In this document: positions 57,528 to 64,000 of the stretch, in pieces
Position numbering within the stretch: position 1 is the first letter of the stretch
Layout of the letters: each line of letters begins with the position of its first letter
Assembly: GCA_020746875.1 (NCBI GenBank)
Contig: JAGTJL010000004.1
Span: forward strand, 992,001-1,056,000
Length of the DNA stretch: 64,000 bases
Direction: 5' to 3'
Source of the DNA: Rhexocercosporidium sp. MPI-PUGE-AT-0058
Taxonomy: Eukaryota; Ascomycota; Leotiomycetes; Helotiales
The notes under the pieces: generated by a model
The model's input: only the letters and a program-made list of their open reading frames with translations
Databases searched by the model: none
What the model was told of the DNA's origin: nothing
Translations under genes and position numbers: made by a program

Positions 57528-58666
57528 GAAAAAGAGGGAAAGTTTGATTTGTGTATAGGTAGCGACGGGATAGGCAATAGTAAATAGATCTTACTTTGTT
57601 AAGAGTCAGGCAATTTGTGTAAATGGACGAGGTTAGGAGAGGTATTTGACTTACGATTATCGGTACCACTCTCCTCCTGTTTTCCTCTTTGACATGATGT
57701 GACAGCTGTCAATGTTATTCCTATTCCTCGCTAAGGCATTGTAGTTGCAGAGCTTTGCTCGAAACCGAAGGTCACCTGAAAAAATTGATGTGAAAAGTAT
57801 ATCTTTTTTTTCTTTGTGAAATAATTATCCATGTAGAGATTTGAGTTCAGCCTCTTGCTTGATGACTTCTGACTGACAACAGTATGCTTCGGTTAGTCTC
57901 CTGATTCTTGTTACCCCTGAATCTGGCTCGCTAGCTTCCAGCCCCCGAAATCTACATCTACTGTAACAGTACGTACTAGGCGAAACTCTACTTACCTACA
58001 GATAAGAAAGAGAGAATGTTCCCGCGCAAGTGCATATAGACAAACAAACAGATTGCTAAAGACCGTGCAACCCAAATGTTCGAACCCCCTTTTCTGTGTG
58101 CTCATGACCAAGTAAGAAACATCGGCAATGCTCGGCGCAGACCGGTTGGTCCCTGACAGGTCGACTGATTGGCCCTGAACGTACCTGCATCCAGTGTGGA
58201 TCCCGCCCTGCTCTAGGGTCACGGCTAAAGCGTAAGGCACGTAGGTGAAGAAGCACACCTCAATCCTCTGACGGGGACGGGGACGAGGATAGTCGGCCTG
58301 CCTTCCCTTCCCTTCCCTTCTCCGCAGGGATATCGCGACCAGACCGCACTACACCTCACACTTCACACCTCACACCACTTCAACTCAATCTTCAATCCCA
58401 GCACCCCCGTTCCGATTAGAGAGGAGACAAGAGAAGAGAAGAGTGTGCGCTGCGTGGCCATGGTGCGAAACCCTACTATCAGTGATGCAACAAGTCACTC
58501 TTGACCGCCCTCGATTCAACCTTCCTCTCGCCTCCTCCTCGCCAGCGTTTGCGCTCAACGCCGATTTGTGTTGCTTTTCGCGGCAGAAAGTTGAAACAAT
58601 CTCTGCCCCGTCTCGCAAACTCGACTACAATCAACATTAGGGTCATAGGAGAGTGAAGGCATCGAT
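57528..58666. other. Intergenic region, promoter of sog2
   Basis: This 1.1 kb holds the ach1 3' UTR on the left and the promoter and leader of sog2 on the right. A (CCCTT)n run is at 58301-58320 and short CACACCT repeats at 58350-58378. A GTAC palindrome lies at 57969. No coding frame is convincing. Confidence 0.5.
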
Positions 58667-61600
58667 ATGGACCGGCCATCTGGACCGCTGGGGGCAGCGA
58701 CGCAGTCGACTGGCAGACCGATGGTGGACACTGGAGTCCCCAGGCCCGTCGTCCCGATCACTCTGAGCAACACTGTTCGAAGATTTCCCAATAATGCCGT
58801 ACGGCATGAGGCCTCGAACTCCTCGCTCTCCTCGCAGATCCCCATCTCTGCGGGGCAAGTGGTCGCACTCGCCCAAGAAGCAATGAAGAATGCTATCGAG
58901 GAGAACCGGACCAAGGCTGCAGAAGCCAGCGGTGTCAGCAATGAATTGAAGCCAGGGGTCACAATCGATTTGAGCCACAAGCAGATCCAGAGGTTCCCCG
59001 AGGAGGTTGTTGATATCATCAAAACCGAGCTTGAACGGTATTGTCTAACTTGTCCAACGTAACTTATTGATGCCACCAGCTGACGTCTGTATGTGTTAGG
59101 CTTGCATTGTCGCACAATATGATCTCCACATTCCCCTCGAGATTCTCGGAATGTACCTCTCTGCGATATTTGAATGTCAGGAATAATGTTATTCGAGAGT
59201 TTCCACAATCTGTAGGTTCATGCAAGACAAAGTTCGCATGACTAGTGCTAACGAAGCGTTAGATATGCCAATTGACCTCTCTCGAAATCCTAGATCTGGG
59301 CCGGAATAAACTCAAGATCCTTCCTCCCGAATTGGCCAAACTGACTTCACTAAAAGTCCTCTCAGTCCAGAAGAATCGAATCGAGGCTCTGCCTCTCTGC
59401 CTCGCCGAGATGGCGTCACTACAGGTTCTCAAACTCGATGGCAATCCAGTGCGTTTCCCGCCCAAGGAAGTATTGCAACCGCAAGCTACAACACCCCCCA
59501 ATGGCGGATTTCAAGAGAGCGAAATCGACGATATTGCTGTTACGTCACAAATCAAGAGGTTTTTGAAGCAGAAAGCCATATCGGATCGGTCGGAGACAGA
59601 ATCTGGCGGAGAGGAATCCAGCGAAGGGACGGAGACTCCTCGACCCATGAAGCGTGTCATGAGCGGCAGGTTTCCAATTAAGGTCAATGGAACGGATGTA
59701 CCTGACCTTCGATCACCGGCCCTGCCACGACCGCCTCCAATCCCGTCGCGTTCACATTACAGAGGACTGTCGCAGCAAAATCCAGCTTTGCGCCGACCAG
59801 GAGTAATGCCTCTTACTATTGGAAATGCTAACGAGCGACTTCGAAGTAACAGTGAAAGCTTGCTGCAGGCCACTCGGGATCGTTCATCAGACCGCTCGAG
59901 GAGGATGGGAATAGTGTCCAAGAAAGCGGCCGAATTGGACACCGTTGACGAGACAAAAACCAATCGATACAGCCACTACAGAGGTCTAAGTCATGGTTCT
60001 GCAATGCAAGGCTCCAATGGTACGAATGGGGTTTCCAACTCCAGGAGCCCGGCAAGCCCGGCAGATTCCTCCATACAGAGGGCAACCTATGTTCGACGAT
60101 TATCTAGCTTACCAGAGCGCAAGCGAGATTCACTTTCACCAGATCCCGTTGTTGAAGCTGCGAAAGGGATTTTGTATGCACTCTTCCAAGTTCATCCGCT
60201 TATCCAAAGCCTTCTCGGTGTTACCCGGGATGGGACAAACAAGCGGACCAGTCTCGAAAGAGTATTTTACAATGCGACAACACATGTGGAAGAGTTGGAC
60301 CGGCACATCCAGGATTACATCACCTATTCCGAAGAAGATGAAGATGCGCCTCCACGATCGAACGAAAATGTACACCGGGCATGTGTGACTTGTGTCAGCG
60401 CTTACATGCACGTTTGCAGTCTCCTCCAAAGGAATGTTGAAACTCTGCTGGAAAACGGGGATCCTCGATATATTCGTACGCTTCTTCTGCTTGTCTATGG
60501 AAGTACTGCAGAGATACGAAATGCCGGTGTCGACTTTCTCAAGAGCCAAACCCAGCTATCTCGAGTTACAGAAGTGGATGAAGTTTCCGAGACGATGCGA
60601 TTCCAACCTAGGGATAAATCCATCACACCAACACGTGAGCGACCTGGTACGAGCTCGAGGATAAGGAGTGCAACTGTTGTACAACACTCAAACCTTCGAG
60701 TTGCCACGAGCGGTCCCCCGCCTCAATTCCTCAATGGTACAGGGCGATCTGCGACCATGACCAGTGCTACACCTCGCTCTGGCGAATCGTTTGCATCATC
60801 AACGACATCCGGTAGTAGGATCGGCGGTGACTTCACCGAGGAAGATAGGATATTTGAGAAAATATTCCTTCGACTGCAGGAGTCCTCGGAAATGACCATC
60901 AAGGCTCTGCCAAATGTGAACAATCATTTCTTCGCAGCAATGGAGGCTGGGAGCCAGCAAAACAAGCCCGATCAGCCACGGCAATTCTGGCAAGCATTGA
61001 TGCAAAGATGCGCCTTTGCTCTGCAGACTGCTGAAGCTCTCAAATCACGACTGTCTCTTATCAGACTAAAGGATCCAGGAATCAGGACCCAGAACACGTT
61101 CTGGGAGCTGTGCAATTCTTTCATTCAGGTAAAGGAATCTCTGAAATGGGTGCACCAAAACATGAACTAATGCTTTACAGACATATACGGATCTCGTTAT
61201 GAAAGTGAAGGAAGCCAAGAGTCTGTCAGCCTCATTACCTACCGAAGTCATCATCCTTCTCCGACCGCTCCAGAAGGTCATAAAGGAAACCAGTCACCTT
61301 ATCCAAACATCGCCCTGGGCTTTCTTAGCCACACCTCAGGCGAACGGCATGTCCAATGGCACTTACTCTGCCCAGTCGCCAGCATCTCAAGTACCTCTGC
61401 CAATGACTCCCCAAAGCGCTGCCCTCGGGCCTGCTGTTCAAGCAACAGTTCCATCTACACCGCAGAGTGCTTCGTACAATGGCATATTCAACGGCAACGT
61501 TTTTGACCGGGCAGATACTTTACTCTCCATGAACGGAGGTTCCGTCTCATCATCACGAACGGGCACAATGACCTCATCATACGGTTCCAACGACGGGACT

Positions 61601-61678
61601 ATGACACCCGCATCGATACTCAGCCCCATGAACTCATTTGGATCGAGGTTTAATGGTAATAACAAAGTAGCGTTCTAA
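58667..61678 (+). CDS. sog2: Sog2-type leucine-rich-repeat protein of the RAM network
   Basis: In yeasts Sog2 is part of the RAM (Cbk1/Mob2) kinase network for polarised growth and cell separation. Four exons, 58667-59037, 59100-59211, 59263-61128 and 61181-61678, give 948 residues. The leucine-rich repeats (about 100-260) are easy to read across the introns: VTIDLSHKQIQRFPEEV, LALSHNMISTFPSRF, LRYLNVRNNVIREFPQS, LEILDLGRNKLKILPPELA, LKVLSVQKNRIEALP and LQVLKLDGNPVRFPPKEV. A long Ser/Arg-rich disordered region follows, with two copies of a HYRGLS motif near 363 and 427. The Sog2 domain begins near 480 (VVEAAKGILYALFQVHPLIQ) and continues to KVIKETSHLIQTSPW. The C-terminus is Ser/Thr/Pro-rich. 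Confidence 0.93.
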
Positions 61679-63629
61679 TAACACGCCGTGTGTAATTTTT
61701 CTTTTGCTTTTCCTGCTTGGAATTTTTATCTACTACTCTCAATCATGTTTGCTTAATCTGAAAATTTTCCTGTCCTTTCTGTATGTACCACACACTACAC
61801 TGTCATTAGCGGTAATCAACGAGCGATGTTGTCGATGCAAAGGGAAATAGGAGTTTTTGGGAATGTGGAATCACCACAGGCATTGCGTCTGGCGTTTTTC
61901 ATTTTGGGTCGATTTGCAACGGGGTGGAACTGAATTGAGAGAGGAAGAGGGCGAGAAAAAAGGATCGGTCATTCGCATGGATGGATGACTGTATGGATAC
62001 TTATAAATTCTGCTATAGTGGTTACTGTTTGCGAGCAAGCGATGGCGACAGGTGCGCCGTTAGGCCGCCCATGATACTACTGTACCTACCTATGCTGTTA
62101 CGATATGATATGATACGTGCAGTAGATAATGAATACGAATATTGTATGAGGAGAGCATATGAAAGGGTGTCTTCTGAAATGTGAGCCTTTCTGCATGAAG
62201 ACGGTCGAGATGCCAGAGTAAAGTGCAGCGTGAGTTCATAATTGGCAAGCATCACGAGTACGGACTTGTTGCGTGAACGGATTGTCGGATGAAGGAGGTT
62301 TGGCTACTAATCAGAGAGCTGCTGGCTGTTGGACTCCTGCTGATTTAGAATGGAATGAGGGTGCCGAGCAGACACCTTGTTCATCCAACTCAACTATCTA
62401 CCAAGATTAGTCTACTTTCTCAGATTGTATATGTCCATCGTAAAGAGAGTTGAAATCATGAGTGAATAGCACCTTGTACAGTTACTACGGTACGACAGTG
62501 ACAGTAGATATAGTCTTCAAGACGACATGTCTAGTCAGCAAGCCACTTCTGCCTCCTTGCATTGAGTTTCCAGGTTGCGTACCAAGAAGCTTTAGTATAT
62601 TCTCAGGAGAATAGATTTTTGAGATTTTGAAGAGGTAATGTATGTTTGTATATCTGGAAGGGATGATTGGGTATGGAAAGGGGGAGAGGCAATGCGAACA
62701 AACTAGTACAGACAGGATCGAAGGAAGTAGTCGAATACCACTAGGCATCAGGCTTCACATCGCATCACATCAAAGCACATCAATCTTGAAAAGAAGCCAA
62801 ATGTATTCGCTGACTTGTTTCTTATCCATTCTTTCTCAGCCGAATATAAAACCCCTCTCTCGCCATCGCTGACGAAGAAGGCCCCTTATTTCCTCACCAA
62901 AAATCTAATCTAACCATCCTTCACGACCAACCAAGGAGGCAGTCCGGTAAAATACACATGTGCCACCCTGTCTAAAAAGAGAAAAGAAAAAACGCCAGAA
63001 GCGTGTGTCCCATCTACCGCTATCACAAAAGAAAAAGAGATAGAGCTGGTCTTCAGTTGAGTTCAAGTCCATACCAAACAATAAGAGAAGAAAAAGAACA
63101 GGGGAAAAGAACACCGGGCACTTTTTGCCTAATACCAGCCCATCCGATATCCGTGCAATTTTTTGATAAACCCCACAAACACGCCGAGAGAAATGATGAA
63201 GCGCAGAAAGGATTTTATATTACAAAGGGGTTTCCGCGCTCAATGATAGACGGCTGGGGGGTATCAGAAGACTCAGGCTGCAAAATTAACTAAACACCTA
63301 ACAAATGCAAAAAGGAAAAGTGAGACAATTGACAAAGTTTGAGGGGATAAGGGAATCTGTGGTGGGTGCGGGGTTTACCGCCGTCTTCGTTCGTCATTCT
63401 TCTCCTCGAGCCCACTACGCTTTCCTCTCCTCGACTAGAGACATATTGCAAGTATTCAATGCTTGTCTCCTATGAATATATCTTTCGGGATGTTACCCAA
63501 AACTTCAATGAAGCATGTTGGAGTGGATTAATACTTGGTCTGATCGTTCATCGTCCTCGGGTCGGCTTCTCTCCTTCGACTCGCGTTGCAAACTATATTG
63601 CCTCGAATTCAACCAAACGAAGTCAGCAT
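61679..63629. other. Intergenic region between convergent genes
   Basis: This 1.95 kb must contain the 3' UTRs of sog2 and of the minus-strand gene at the window end. GTAC-type palindromes occur near 62078 and 62487, and A-rich stretches lie at 62980-63110. Frames are short on both strands and show no motif. Confidence 0.5.
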
Positions 63630-64000
63630 TCAAGGCATGCTCTTGGCTCGTTCAGAATTAGGCACGTGCTCTTCCTCTGCATCGGGGTCAACGAGATAGG
63701 CCAATGGTGCCCAAACTCTCCAATGCAAGATTCCAATGTGAGCCATCCTAGTAGCCATCTCCGAGATTTCCTCCCTGAAGCCGTTGCCTTGGGCGACTGC
63801 ATTCGCGGAAACGATCCTGGGAGCTGTGGCAGCCTCGAACATTTGAAGGCTCGACAATGGGGTATACGTTTCGACAAGCTTGGTCAGATCGGCGTAGAGG
63901 TGGGTCAGGACGTGTTCTTCTGCATCCTGATAAAGCTTAGACCTTGAGTTGGACAGGTGGGTAGCTAGATGGCTTTCGAACTGTGGGAGACCGATGAGCG
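63630..64000 (-). CDS. 3' part of an unidentified gene, continues beyond the window
   Basis: On the minus strand an open frame enters from the window edge and ends at a TGA at 63632-63630, giving about 122 C-terminal residues. It reads as a helical, soluble protein: FESHLATHLSNSRSKLYQ, HVLTHLYADLTKLVETYTPL, FEAATAPRIVSANAVAQG, then MATRMAHIGILHWRVWAPLA and a short acidic end. Composition is clearly protein-like and better than the 193-codon plus-strand frame that overlaps it. I do not recognise the family. Confidence 0.55.
   Translation of the reverse strand, partial: LIGLPQFESHLATHLSNSRSKLYQDAEEHVLTHLYADLTKLVETYTPLSSLQMFEAATAPRIVSANAVAQGNGFREEISEMATRMAHIGILHWRVWAPLAYLVDPDAEEEHVPNSERAKSMP

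Noticed and set aside
63366..63947. 193-codon plus-strand frame
   Set aside because: It overlaps the minus-strand partial gene, which has a far better protein-like composition.

Overview
The window is nuclear DNA of a filamentous ascomycete, most likely a Leotiomycete of the Helotiales type; that placement is by general resemblance only and I could not search a database. Supporting observations: genes are interrupted by many short introns (mostly 50-80 nt) with GT/AG ends and CTAAC or CTGAC branch sites, protein families are fungal (Sog2, Clr5 domain, Ima1, Aim19, Zn2Cys6), and intergenic regions and 5' leaders are long and rich in pyrimidine runs and short repeats. There are no operons, phage, insertion sequences or CRISPR arrays.

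Layout. 1-3.5 kb: a Yvh1 dual-specificity phosphatase gene (minus) beside gene-free DNA. 3.5-10 kb: about 6 kb with no gene I can support. 10-14.1 kb: a long pyrimidine-rich leader followed by a C2H2 zinc-finger gene (plus). 16.2-18.1 kb: a six-exon putative cyclase/metal-dependent hydrolase (minus). 18.1-20.7 kb: no convincing gene, perhaps a decayed one. 20.7-26.7 kb: divergent pair Ima1 (minus, inner nuclear membrane) and Ufd2 (plus, U-box E4 ubiquitin ligase). 28-29.3 kb: Siw14-type phosphatase with a C-terminal membrane segment. 30.9-32.9 kb: divergent pair Aim19-like (minus) and Hlj1-like J protein (plus). 33.9-34.8 kb: Alg14. 35.0-38.0 kb: divergent pair mitoribosomal protein mS23/Rsm25 (minus) and a pentatricopeptide-repeat protein (plus). 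38.8-40.6 kb: Clr5-domain protein. 41.5-43.2 kb: fungal serine-rich hypothetical (minus). 46.4-48.4 kb: ten-exon polynucleotide kinase 3'-phosphatase (minus) with an apparent one-base deletion in a homopolymer of exon 1. 49.2-51.3 kb: Zn2Cys6 regulator with a broken reading frame. 51.6-54.7 kb: divergent pair Ndc1 nucleoporin (minus) and Pep12 syntaxin (plus). 55.5-57.5 kb: acetyl-CoA hydrolase Ach1. 58.7-61.7 kb: Sog2 leucine-rich-repeat protein. 63.6 kb to the end: 3' part of an unidentified minus-strand gene.

How the genes fit together. This is mainly a housekeeping block. Several products belong to the ER/nuclear-envelope system (Ima1, Ndc1, Alg14, Hlj1, and Ufd2 in degradation), and one divergent pair joins two mitochondrial genes likely to act in gene expression (mS23 and the PPR protein). 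I did not find a clearly new multi-gene system. The observations most worth a second look are a possible catalytically dead (Cys to Ser) Yvh1 isoform encoded by an intron, the one-base frame break in the DNA-repair gene, the eroded Zn2Cys6 gene, and a recurrent GTAC-type palindromic motif in intergenic DNA. Exon boundaries were placed by hand from splice signals, reading phase and family resemblance; every spliced gene listed closes in frame except the two flagged.
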